Assembly (NCBI GenBank): GCA_002280565.1
Contig: NCEF01000006.1
Location: 17,774-81,773, forward strand
DNA from: Sphingomonas sp. 32-66-10
GTDB lineage: Bacteria > Pseudomonadota > Alphaproteobacteria > Sphingomonadales > Sphingomonadaceae
Direction: 5' to 3'
DNA length: 64,000 nt
In this document: piece by piece, positions 56,972 to 64,000 of the stretch
Layout: each line of letters starts with the position of its first letter
Position numbering within the stretch: position 1 is the stretch's first letter
Made by a program: the position numbers and the translations under genes
Notes under the pieces: model-generated
What the model saw: only the letters and a program-made list of their open reading frames with translations
Databases searched by the model: none
Told to the model about the DNA's origin: nothing

Positions 56972-57046
56972 GGGTTGTGGCCCGCCGGGTTCGAGAATCG
57001 GTTGCGACCATGCTAACCATATCCCGCACTCTGCGGGGGATGCGCG

Positions 57047-58012
57047 ATGGTCTGGCTGTTTCGAATCATGGTCGCGGTCGCGGCGCTGACCTGCATTGCC
57101 TGGGCGGCGCCGCTCGCGCTGTCGGCGCGCGAGCCTGAGCGCGTGGACAAGCGCATCGCCATCACCTTTGACGATACGCCGCGCGGGGCCGGGGCGTTCC
57201 TGACGCTGGAAGCGCGCGGACCGAAGCTGATCGCGGCGCTGGAGGCTGCAGGCGTGCGGCAGGCGGCGTTCTTCATCAACCCGTGCCGCATGCAGAGCGA
57301 CCGCGATGGCGCACTGGTCCGCGCGTATGAGACGGCGGGTCACGTCCTCGCCGACCACACCTGCACCCATCCCGGCCTGTCGCGGGTCAGCGCCGAATTC
57401 TACCTCGCCGATATCGACCAGTCGCAGGCGTGGCTGCGCGGCCGCCCGACCTATCGCCCCTGGTTCCGCTTCCCCTTCCTCGACGAAGGCGGGAGCGACG
57501 CGGCAAAGGCGCAGTCAGTGCGCGATGGCCTCACCGCACGCGGGCTGACCAACGGCTATGTCACCGCCGACGGCTATGACTGGAACATGGAGCGGCTGAC
57601 GATCGCGGCGAAGCGCGCGGGGCGGACGATCGACATGGCGCGGCTGCGCGACCTCTATGTCGAGACGCATGTCGGCGCGGCCGAGTTCGCCGACCAGCTT
57701 GCCGTGCGCGCCACCGGCCGCCACCCGGCGCAGGTGCTGCTGCTCCACGAAACCGACCTCGCCGCGCTGTTCCTGCCCGACATGGTCGCGGGGCTGCGCA
57801 AGGCGGGCTGGACCATCGTCACCGCGGACGAGGCGTTCGACGACCCGATCGCCCGTCGCACGCCGCAGGTCGATTTCGCAAATGGCACGCGCATCCAGAT
57901 GCTGGCCTGGGAAAAGGGGCTGGAGGGATCGCGCTGGTACGACCGCACCGACGGCCCCACCGCCGACCGGTTGTTCGAGGAACGGGTGATGCAGGGAGCA
58001 AGCGTCCAGTGA
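57047..58012 (+). CDS. Polysaccharide deacetylase family protein (first of tandem pair)
   Basis: A 321-residue protein with an N-terminal signal or anchor (IMVAVAALTCIAWAAPLALS) and a NodB-type domain: ITFDDTPRGAGAF (metal Asp), VLADHTCTHPG (His pair) and YRPWFRFPFLDEGG. Family members remove acetyl groups from polysaccharides or peptidoglycan. The substrate is unknown. About 50% identical in motif regions to the next gene, with which it overlaps by 4 nt; the pair arose by tandem duplication. Confidence 0.88.
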   Translation: MVWLFRIMVAVAALTCIAWAAPLALSAREPERVDKRIAITFDDTPRGAGAFLTLEARGPKLIAALEAAGVRQAAFFINPCRMQSDRDGALVRAYETAGHVLADHTCTHPGLSRVSAEFYLADIDQSQAWLRGRPTYRPWFRFPFLDEGGSDAAKAQSVRDGLTARGLTNGYVTADGYDWNMERLTIAAKRAGRTIDMARLRDLYVETHVGAAEFADQLAVRATGRHPAQVLLLHETDLAALFLPDMVAGLRKAGWTIVTADEAFDDPIARRTPQVDFANGTRIQMLAWEKGLEGSRWYDRTDGPTADRLFEERVMQGASVQ

Positions 58013-58935
58013 GGATCGTCGCGACGCTGCTCGCCTGCCTGCTGGTCGCGCTCCCCGCCGCCGCGCAAAAGCGGATCGCGCTCAGCTTCGACGACGCGCC
58101 GCGCGGGGCGGGGGCGTTCCTCGATCCCGACGACCGCGCGAAGAAGCTCACCGCTGCGCTGAAGCGCGCAGGCGTCAAACAGGCGGTGTTCTTCGTGAAT
58201 CCCGGCAACATCGGCCAGCCGGGTCATGGCGATGGTGTCGCCAATCTCGACCGTTATGTGAAGGCAGGCCACGTCCTCGCCAACCATAGCTGGTCGCATC
58301 CCAAGCTCGGCAGCACCGACGCCGACGCCTATCTCGCCGATCTGGACCGCGCCGAAGCCTGGTTGAAACCCCGCCCCGGCTACCGCCCGTGGTTCCGCTT
58401 CCCGTTCCTCGACGAGGGCGGCAAGGACAAGGTGAAGCGCGACGCGATCCGTGCGGGGCTGAAGGCGCGCGGCCTGACCAACGGCTATGTCACCGCGGAA
58501 TCGTCGGACTGGAACATCGAAAGCCTGACCATCGCCGCCAAGCAGGCGGGCAAGCCAATCGACATGACGGCGCTGCGCGACCTCTATGTCGAAAGCCATG
58601 TCGAGGCGGCGGAGTTCTATGACGCGCTGGCGGTCAGGACACTGGGCCGGTCGCCCGCCCACGTCATGCTGCTCCACGAAACCGACATCGCCGCCCTGTT
58701 CATCGGCGATCTGGTCAAGGCGCTGAAGGCCAGGGGCTGGACCATCGTCACCGCCGATGAAGCCTATGCCGACCCGCTGCGCAACGCAGCGCCCGACACG
58801 CCGCATGCCCAGGGCACGCTGATCGAGGCGCTGGCGTGGGAAAAGGGCCTGCCCGCGCCGCGCTGGTACGACCGCAACGACCTGCGCATCGCCAATCCAC
58901 TGTTTGCGAAGCGGGTACTGGGGGAGGGGAAATGA
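58009..58935 (+). CDS. Polysaccharide deacetylase family protein (second of tandem pair)
   Basis: A 308-residue paralogue of the preceding protein: signal peptide MRIVATLLACLLVALPAAAQ, NodB motifs ALSFDDAPRGAGAF, VLANHSWSHPKLG and YRPWFRFPFLDEGG, then GLTNGYVTAESSDWN as in the neighbour. GTG 58009 overlaps the previous stop. It is exported to the periplasm. Both genes separate mmsA from the rest of the valine cluster. Confidence 0.88.
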   Translation: MRIVATLLACLLVALPAAAQKRIALSFDDAPRGAGAFLDPDDRAKKLTAALKRAGVKQAVFFVNPGNIGQPGHGDGVANLDRYVKAGHVLANHSWSHPKLGSTDADAYLADLDRAEAWLKPRPGYRPWFRFPFLDEGGKDKVKRDAIRAGLKARGLTNGYVTAESSDWNIESLTIAAKQAGKPIDMTALRDLYVESHVEAAEFYDALAVRTLGRSPAHVMLLHETDIAALFIGDLVKALKARGWTIVTADEAYADPLRNAAPDTPHAQGTLIEALAWEKGLPAPRWYDRNDLRIANPLFAKRVLGEGK

Positions 58936-58940
58936 GTGCG

Positions 58941-59138
58941 CTACATCGGCTTCTGCGGCCCGCGCATCACTTCCTCGACCGCACGCTGCTGCGGCGATCC
59001 GTAGCGTGGGGTTTGGTCGCGCACGGTGCAGGACGAACTCTGCTCGCACACGCCAGCAGCAAAGGTGTTGAGTCCCTCTGCCGAGGTGCAGGCAGCGGCG
59101 AGCAGCAACGGTACGGCGAGCAACAAACGAAGTTTCAT
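58941..59138 (-). CDS. Small lipoprotein
   Basis: A 65-residue protein with a lipoprotein signal MKLRLLLAVPLLLAAAC (lipobox AAAC) and a short tail with two Cys (GVCEQSSSCTVRDQTP). No known family. It is antisense-oriented between the deacetylases and the acyl-CoA dehydrogenase, where a real spacer of 280 nt exists, which supports it as a gene. Confidence 0.6.
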   Translation of the reverse strand: MKLRLLLAVPLLLAAACTSAEGLNTFAAGVCEQSSSCTVRDQTPRYGSPQQRAVEEVMRGPQKPM

Positions 59139-59214
59139 GTGACGACCCCCTAAAGACGCTATCCGGATCGCACGCCTCGACCCGGCGTTCCTCCGACAGG
59201 ATCAGACAGAGAGA

Positions 59215-60363
59215 ATGATGGACCAGCAATTCGACCTGACCGAAGACCAGCGCGCGATTCAGGAGATGGCGCAGCGCTTTACCGCCGACGCGATCACCCC
59301 GCACGCGGCGGAATGGGACGAAAAACACATCTTCCCGCGTGAGACGGTGAAGGCCGCCGCCGAACTCGGCTTCGGCGCGATTTACGTCAGCGAGGAGAGC
59401 GGCGGGATTGGCCTGGGTCGGCTCGAAGCGGCGCTGATCATGGAGGCGATGGCCTATGGCTGTCCCGCGACCAGCGCGTTCATCTCGATCCACAATATGG
59501 CTGCGTGGATGATCGACCGCTTCGGGTCGCAGACGGTGAAGGACAAATATCTCGCGCAGCTCGTCACCGCCGACTGGCTGGCAAGCTATTGCCTGACCGA
59601 GCCATCCTCCGGCTCCGACGCCGCCGCGCTCAAGACGACGGCGAAGCGGGATGGGGACTTCTACATCGTCAACGGGTCGAAGCAGTTCATCTCCGGCGCG
59701 GGCGAGAATGAGCTGTATGTCACGATGGTCCGCACCGGCGTGGATGGGCCGAAGGGCATTTCCTGCCTCGCCATCGAAAAGGACATGCCGGGCGTCAGCT
59801 TCGGCGCGAACGAGCGCAAGCTCGGCTGGCATGCGCAGCCGACGCGGCAGGTGATGTTCGACAATGTCCGTGTGCCGGTCGAAAACCTGATCGGCGCCGA
59901 GGGAGAGGGGTTCCGCATCGCGATGATGGGCCTCGACGGCGGCCGCCTCAACATCGGTGCCTGCTCGCTCGGCGGGGCGCAGCGCTGCCTCGATGAAGCA
60001 ATTGTCTATACAAAAGACCGCAAGCAGTTCGGGACCGCAGTGGCCGAGTTCCAGAACACCCAGTTCATGCTCGCCGACATGGCGACCGAGCTGGAGGCGG
60101 CACGCGCGCTGCTTTACCTCGCGGCGGCCAAGGTCACCGCCAACGCGCCCGACAAGACCAAGTTCGCCGCGATGGCCAAGCGCTTCGCCACCGACACCGG
60201 ATCTGCAGTGGTCGACCGCGCGTTGCAGCTGCATGGCGGCTATGGCTATCTGATGGATTATCCGATCGAACGCTTCTGGCGCGACCTGCGCGTCCATTCG
60301 ATCCTGGAAGGGACTAATCAGGTGATGCGCATGATCGTCGGGCGGGAGTTGACCCGCCAGTGA
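59215..60363 (+). CDS. Acyl-CoA dehydrogenase, probable isobutyryl-CoA dehydrogenase
   Basis: A 382-residue FAD enzyme: EDQRAIQEMAQRFTADAITP, SYCLTEPSSGSDAAALKTTA, DRKQFGTAVAEFQNTQFMLA and the catalytic-region LEGTNQVMRMIVGREL are of the short/branched-chain acyl-CoA dehydrogenase type. Its place before a 3-hydroxyisobutyryl-CoA hydrolase and mmsB indicates that it oxidises isobutyryl-CoA to methacrylyl-CoA in valine breakdown. ATG 59215 and 59218 are both possible. The stop overlaps the next GTG. Confidence 0.92.
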   Translation: MMDQQFDLTEDQRAIQEMAQRFTADAITPHAAEWDEKHIFPRETVKAAAELGFGAIYVSEESGGIGLGRLEAALIMEAMAYGCPATSAFISIHNMAAWMIDRFGSQTVKDKYLAQLVTADWLASYCLTEPSSGSDAAALKTTAKRDGDFYIVNGSKQFISGAGENELYVTMVRTGVDGPKGISCLAIEKDMPGVSFGANERKLGWHAQPTRQVMFDNVRVPVENLIGAEGEGFRIAMMGLDGGRLNIGACSLGGAQRCLDEAIVYTKDRKQFGTAVAEFQNTQFMLADMATELEAARALLYLAAAKVTANAPDKTKFAAMAKRFATDTGSAVVDRALQLHGGYGYLMDYPIERFWRDLRVHSILEGTNQVMRMIVGRELTRQ

Positions 60364-61403
60364 CCGAAGATGTCCTGATTTCCGTCGAGGGCAAGGTCGG
60401 CCACATCCGGCTCAACCGGCCCAAGGCGATCCATGCGCTCAACACCGGCATGTGCGCCGCGATCCTCGATGCGCTGGCAGCGTGGCGCGAGGATACCGCA
60501 GTCGAAGCGGTAATGATCGACCATGCCGAAGGTCGGGGCTTCTGCGCGGGCGGCGATATCCGGATGCTCGCGACCAGCGGTGCGGATGATGGTGCGGCGG
60601 CGCGGGACTTTTTCCGCGTCGAATATCAGATGAACCACGCGCTGTTCACCTTCGCCAAGCCGATCGTCGCGTTCATGGACGGCATCACGATGGGCGGCGG
60701 CGTCGGTCTCAGCCAGCCCGCCCGGTTCCGGGTTGCGACGGAGAATACGAAGTTCGCGATGCCCGAAACCGGCATCGGCCTGTTCCCCGATGTCGGCGGC
60801 GGCTGGTATCTCTCGCGGCTTCCCGGACGGGTCGGGCAGTATCTTGCCGTCACGGGCCACCGGCTCGACGGCGCGGAGTGTGTCGCGCTTGGCCTCGCCA
60901 CCCACTATCTGACGGCCGAGCGGCTGGACAATGCCAAGGCCCGGATTCTCGCCGATCCGCAGACGATCGACGCGGTGCTGACCGATCTCGCCACGCCCGT
61001 TCCCGACGCGGGCATCCTCGCCCACCGCGCGGCGATCGACCGGCTATTTGCGGGCGACCGGCTTGAAGACATCGTCGCCGCACTGGAAGCCGACCCGAGC
61101 GACTGGGCGATGCAGCAACGGGCCGATATCGCGGGCAAATCCCCGCAGTCGATGAAGGTCAGCCTCAAGCTGCTGCTCGACGGCGCGACCATGCCGACCT
61201 TCGAGGACGAGATGCGGCAGGAATATGCAGTCGCCACCCGCGTCGTGCAGCGCCACGACTTCATCGAAGGCGTGCGCGCGCTGATCATCGACAAGGATAA
61301 TCACCCGCGCTGGGATCCCGCCACGCCAGAGGGAGTAAGCGATCATCTGATCGACCAGATCTTCGCGCCGCTCCCCGAGGATGAGGCGTGGACGCCCGCA
61401 TAG
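60360..61403 (+). CDS. 3-hydroxyisobutyryl-CoA hydrolase (enoyl-CoA hydratase fold)
   Basis: A 347-residue crotonase-fold protein: [53 protein letters not shown] are the HIBYL-CoA hydrolase signature set. It releases 3-hydroxyisobutyrate from its CoA ester, the substrate of MmsB encoded two genes downstream. GTG 60360 shares GTGA with the preceding stop. The long C-terminal domain (about 250-347) is typical of the hydrolase. Confidence 0.93.
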   Translation: MTEDVLISVEGKVGHIRLNRPKAIHALNTGMCAAILDALAAWREDTAVEAVMIDHAEGRGFCAGGDIRMLATSGADDGAAARDFFRVEYQMNHALFTFAKPIVAFMDGITMGGGVGLSQPARFRVATENTKFAMPETGIGLFPDVGGGWYLSRLPGRVGQYLAVTGHRLDGAECVALGLATHYLTAERLDNAKARILADPQTIDAVLTDLATPVPDAGILAHRAAIDRLFAGDRLEDIVAALEADPSDWAMQQRADIAGKSPQSMKVSLKLLLDGATMPTFEDEMRQEYAVATRVVQRHDFIEGVRALIIDKDNHPRWDPATPEGVSDHLIDQIFAPLPEDEAWTPA

Positions 61404-61411
61404 GAGAAGAC

Positions 61412-62185
61412 ATGACCTACAACACCATCCTCGTCGAACAGCGTGGCGCCGTCACGCTGGTGACACTCAACCGCCCGCAGGCACTCAACGCGCTCAACAG
61501 CGAAGTCCTGTCCGACCTGCTCGCCGCCTTCGCCGCGTTCGATGCCGACCCGTCACAGGGCTGCGCCGTCCTCACCGGCAGCGAAAAGGCGTTCGCAGCC
61601 GGAGCCGACATCAAGGAGATGCAGGCGCAGGGTTTCGCCGACATGTACGGCCACAATTTCTTTGCCGGATGGGACCAGTTCACCCGCACGCGCAAGCCGA
61701 TCATCGCCGCCGTGTCGGGCTTTGCGCTGGGCGGCGGGTGCGAGCTGGCGATGATGTGCGACTTCATCCTCGCCGCCGAAACCGCTAAGTTCGGCCAACC
61801 CGAGATCAAGCTCGCGGTCGCGCCCGGCATGGGCGGATCGCAGCGCCTGACGCGCGCCGTGGGCAAGGCCAAGGCGATGGAGATGTGCCTGACCGGCCGC
61901 ATGATGGGCGCCGAAGAGGCGGAGCGCGCCGGCCTTGTCAGCCGGGTCATTCCCGCCGCCGAACTGCTCGATGAAGCGCTCAATACCGCCGCAACGATCG
62001 CGTCGATGGCGCCGCTGGCGGTGCTGGCGAACAAGGAAATGGTCAACGCCGCGTTCGAGACCGGACTGGCGCAGGGCGTCCAGTTCGAACGCCGCCTGTT
62101 CCACGGCCTGTTCGGCAGCGCTGACCAGAAGGAAGGGATGGCCGCGTTTGTCGAGAAGCGTCCGGGGAATTGGACGGGGAAATAA
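61412..62185 (+). CDS. Enoyl-CoA hydratase
   Basis: A 257-residue crotonase: [33 protein letters not shown] and [20 protein letters not shown] with the two catalytic Glu regions ([28 protein letters not shown]). In this cluster it would hydrate methacrylyl-CoA to 3-hydroxyisobutyryl-CoA. ATG 61412 with AGGAGA upstream, 8 nt after the hydrolase gene. Confidence 0.93.
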   Translation: MTYNTILVEQRGAVTLVTLNRPQALNALNSEVLSDLLAAFAAFDADPSQGCAVLTGSEKAFAAGADIKEMQAQGFADMYGHNFFAGWDQFTRTRKPIIAAVSGFALGGGCELAMMCDFILAAETAKFGQPEIKLAVAPGMGGSQRLTRAVGKAKAMEMCLTGRMMGAEEAERAGLVSRVIPAAELLDEALNTAATIASMAPLAVLANKEMVNAAFETGLAQGVQFERRLFHGLFGSADQKEGMAAFVEKRPGNWTGK

Positions 62186-62187
62186 GT

Positions 62188-62294
62188 CCCCCTCCCGCTC
62201 GCGGGAGGGGTTAGGGGAGGGCCTGTCCCTCCAGATCAGATACACCGCGCGCGGAAGACAGGTCCTCCCCCGGCCCCTCCCGCAAGCGGGAGGA
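62188..62294. repeat. Inverted pair of GC-rich palindromic units before mmsB
   Basis: Unit 62188-62228 and unit 62257-62294 are reverse complements, each with a CTCCCGC...GCGGGAG hairpin and GGGGAGG-CCTGTC flank, identical in plan to the unit at 5291-5331. The pair can fold into a long stem. The second unit provides GGAGGA, the likely ribosome site of mmsB. Confidence 0.8.
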
Positions 62295-62304
62295 GAGAGT
62301 GGTG

Positions 62305-63189
62305 ATGGCCCGCGTAGGATTTATCGGTCTCGGCAATATGGGCGGCGGGATGGCCGCGAACCTGGCGAAGGCGGGGCATGACGTCCGCGCCTATGACCTC
62401 AGCGAAGAGGCGCTTACCCGCGCCAAGGCGGCCGGATGCCTGCCCGTCGCCAGCGCGGCAGAGGCAGCGCAGGGGGCCGAGGCGGTGATTACCATGCTGC
62501 CCGCGGGCAAGCATGTCGAACAGGTCTATGCCGACAGCGTGTTCGGCGCGGCGGATACCGGGGCGATCCTGATCGATTGCTCGACGATCGACGTCGATAC
62601 CGCACGCCGCGTCGCCGATGCGGCGGCGACCAAGGGGCTGATGGCGGTCGACGCCCCCGTCTCCGGCGGCATTGCCGCTGCCAGCGCGGGCACGCTGACC
62701 TTCATGGTCGGCGGCAGCGACGCGGCGTTCGAACGCGCCGAGCTGTTCCTGTCCGACATGGGCAAGGCGGTGATCCATGCCGGCGGCAATGGCGCGGGCC
62801 AGGCGGCGAAGATCTGCAACAACATGCTGCTCGGTGCGACGATGGTCGCGACCTGCGAGGCGTTTCTGCTCGCGCGCAAGCTCGGGCTCGATCCGCAGAC
62901 GTTCTTCGACATCAGTTCGGTCTCGTCGGGGCAGAGCTGGTCGATGACGAGTTATGCGCCGTTGCCTGGCGTCGGCCCCAAATCGCCCGCCGACAATAAC
63001 TATCAGGGCGGCTTCGCGGTCGGGCTGATGCTCAAGGATCTGAAGCTGGCGATGGAGGCGGCGGAGACGGTGCACGCCGACACGCCAATGGGCGCGCGCG
63101 CCGCCGAGCTTTACGGCAAGTTCGCGGATGAAGGCCATGCCGGCATGGACTTTTCGGGCATTATCAAGATGCTCGAAGGGGACGCCTGA
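62305..63189 (+). CDS. mmsB: 3-hydroxyisobutyrate dehydrogenase
   Basis: A 294-residue NAD enzyme oxidising 3-hydroxyisobutyrate to methylmalonate semialdehyde. FIGLGNMGGGMAANLAKAGH is the Rossmann motif, DAPVSGGIAAASAGTLTFMV the substrate-binding motif and GNGAGQAAKICNNMLLG holds the catalytic Lys (K in AAKICNN). ATG 62305 is used; GTG 62299 and 62302 lie just upstream. Its product is the substrate of MmsA, whose gene in this window is broken. Confidence 0.95.
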   Translation: MARVGFIGLGNMGGGMAANLAKAGHDVRAYDLSEEALTRAKAAGCLPVASAAEAAQGAEAVITMLPAGKHVEQVYADSVFGAADTGAILIDCSTIDVDTARRVADAAATKGLMAVDAPVSGGIAAASAGTLTFMVGGSDAAFERAELFLSDMGKAVIHAGGNGAGQAAKICNNMLLGATMVATCEAFLLARKLGLDPQTFFDISSVSSGQSWSMTSYAPLPGVGPKSPADNNYQGGFAVGLMLKDLKLAMEAAETVHADTPMGARAAELYGKFADEGHAGMDFSGIIKMLEGDA

Positions 63190-63192
63190 CCC

Positions 63193-63840
63193 TTATTGCG
63201 TCAGGCGGATCAGCGTGGCCGAATTGTAGAACACGCCGTTGACCTGGAACGTCATGCCCGACGCGTCCTGCGCCACTTCCTTGACGAGGCCGCGCGCGGA
63301 GATCGACACCGGCACACTCGCGCCGGTCGTGTCCTTGGCCGCAATCTCGAGCTTGTAGGCACCGTCGGGCGCGCGCGTGCCGTTATCAAGCGTGCCGTCC
63401 CACACCAGCTCACCCTCCGACCCGGTCAGGTTGATCGTGTGGACCGTCGCGCCCGACGCGTTCTTGATCGTCGCGACGACCGTTTCGGCCGGGCGGCTGG
63501 TGGCATAGGTCCATTGCGCCGGACTTGCCTCGGTCAGGCCCGCCTGATCGCTGCCAAAGCTCGCGACCTTGCCGACCACCGATGCCGCGCCGACGAGATT
63601 GTCGGACGTCAGCGCGGTCAGGATCGACTTGAGCGACGCATTTTGCTGGATCGACTGCTCGACCTGCGAGAACTGGACGAGTTGCTGGGTATATTCCGAC
63701 GTGTCCATCGGATCGAGCGGGTCCTGGTTCTGCATCTGCGTGGTCAGCAGGCGCAGGAACATTGTCGCATCAGTGGCGAGCTTGCCTAGCGCGTTGGTCG
63801 AACCGGTGTCGGTGGCGGCGGAGGTGGCGGTGACGTCCAT
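63193..63840 (-). CDS. flgD: Flagellar hook assembly protein FlgD
   Basis: A 215-residue hook-capping protein. The N-terminus MFLRLLTTQMQNQDPLDPMD and SEYTQQLVQFSQVEQSIQQN is the FlgD signature; the C-terminal half holds Ig-like/tudor-like strands (GELVWDGTLDNGTRAPDGAY). It guides hook subunit polymerisation and is lost when the hook is complete. It starts 11 nt after the upstream fliK-like stop, with AAGGAG between them. Confidence 0.95.
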   Translation of the reverse strand: MDVTATSAATDTGSTNALGKLATDATMFLRLLTTQMQNQDPLDPMDTSEYTQQLVQFSQVEQSIQQNASLKSILTALTSDNLVGAASVVGKVASFGSDQAGLTEASPAQWTYATSRPAETVVATIKNASGATVHTINLTGSEGELVWDGTLDNGTRAPDGAYKLEIAAKDTTGASVPVSISARGLVKEVAQDASGMTFQVNGVFYNSATLIRLTQ

Positions 63841-63851
63841 GATCGGCTCCT

Positions 63852-64000
63852 TCAGGCGACAAGATCGACCCGGCCCGAGCTGCGGACCTGGACGGGGGTC
63901 GGGGTGGACTTGGCGGAGGCGGCATCGCCCTCGCTCAGATAGGCACGACTGGCGACGCGGCGGCCCTGCTGCGCCTGCTGGTCGCTCTGGCCAAAGCCAC
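63852..64000 (-). CDS. fliK: Probable flagellar hook-length control protein FliK, C-terminal end
   Basis: The minus-strand frame running off the window ends in GFGQSDQQAQQGRRVASRAY and GRVDLVA, then TGA at 63854-63852. FliK proteins of this group end with a similar Gln-rich tail and a GRxDxxA terminus, and fliK directly precedes flgD in many Alphaproteobacteria. Only 48 residues are visible, so the call depends on position and tail. Confidence 0.6.
   Translation of the reverse strand, partial: GFGQSDQQAQQGRRVASRAYLSEGDAASAKSTPTPVQVRSSGRVDLVA

Noticed and set aside
57655-60297. 880-codon minus-strand open frame across the deacetylases and acyl-CoA dehydrogenase
   Set aside because: It runs antisense through three recognised genes and crosses their boundaries without any domain signal.

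Overview
This 64 kb window is a GC-rich, gene-dense chromosomal segment from an alphaproteobacterium, most likely a Sphingomonas-type member of the Sphingomonadales. The evidence is the alphaproteobacterial phoR-pstSCAB-phoU-phoB order, a RegB/RegA (ActS/ActR) pair behind a cyoABCD-surf1 operon, the HprK-related kinase A / PqqD-like cassette, fliK-flgD order, and short GC-rich palindromic repeats between genes. No rRNA, CRISPR array, insertion sequence or intact prophage was seen. One tRNA (Gly, anticodon CCC) is present. The genus is inferred from gene content only.

Layout. 1-5.3 kb: end of an FKBP-type PPIase, an SDR, purF, a small Rho-N-like protein and katG. 5.4-8.4 kb: a LysR/SDR divergent pair and a frameshifted ltrA. 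8.4-11.8 kb: hisI, a lipoprotein gene whose start lies behind a palindromic repeat, then a MerR regulator with its acyl-CoA dehydrogenase. 11.8-13.4 kb: a low-GC two-gene island (DUF262 plus a HEPN-like protein), a candidate defence module. 13.5-24.8 kb: a terminase-small-subunit-like protein with a repeat-encoded tail, two bacterial PH-domain membrane proteins, a SleB-type hydrolase, cysK with an MFS exporter, regulators, and an SDR preceded by the same operator type as the MerR gene. 25-32.5 kb: the complete phosphate uptake and sensing operon. 32.6-35.2 kb: the HprK-rel-A/PqqD/nucleotidyltransferase cassette with a Tat-signal small protein. 35.1-40.3 kb: gph, glmU, a vapBC pair, glmS (amino-sugar supply) and tRNA-Gly. 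40.5-49.4 kb: a tandem PilZ protein, an MFS symporter, cyoABCD-surf1 and regBA. 49.5-55.3 kb: a DUF4272 protein, a CitE-like gene with bioFDA, and a soluble chemoreceptor. 55.5-63.2 kb: a valine-catabolism cluster (mmsA, isobutyryl-CoA dehydrogenase, 3-hydroxyisobutyryl-CoA hydrolase, enoyl-CoA hydratase, mmsB) interrupted by two tandem polysaccharide deacetylases. 63.2-64 kb: flgD and the end of a fliK-like gene.

Main points of interest: the low-GC DUF262/HEPN pair; the kinase/PqqD cassette with a possible exported substrate; a MerR-type operator shared by two distant fatty-acid/acyl-CoA loci; composite palindromic repeats that have become the C-terminus of one protein and sit over the start of another; and mmsA, which appears to have lost about 70 nt and its reading frame.
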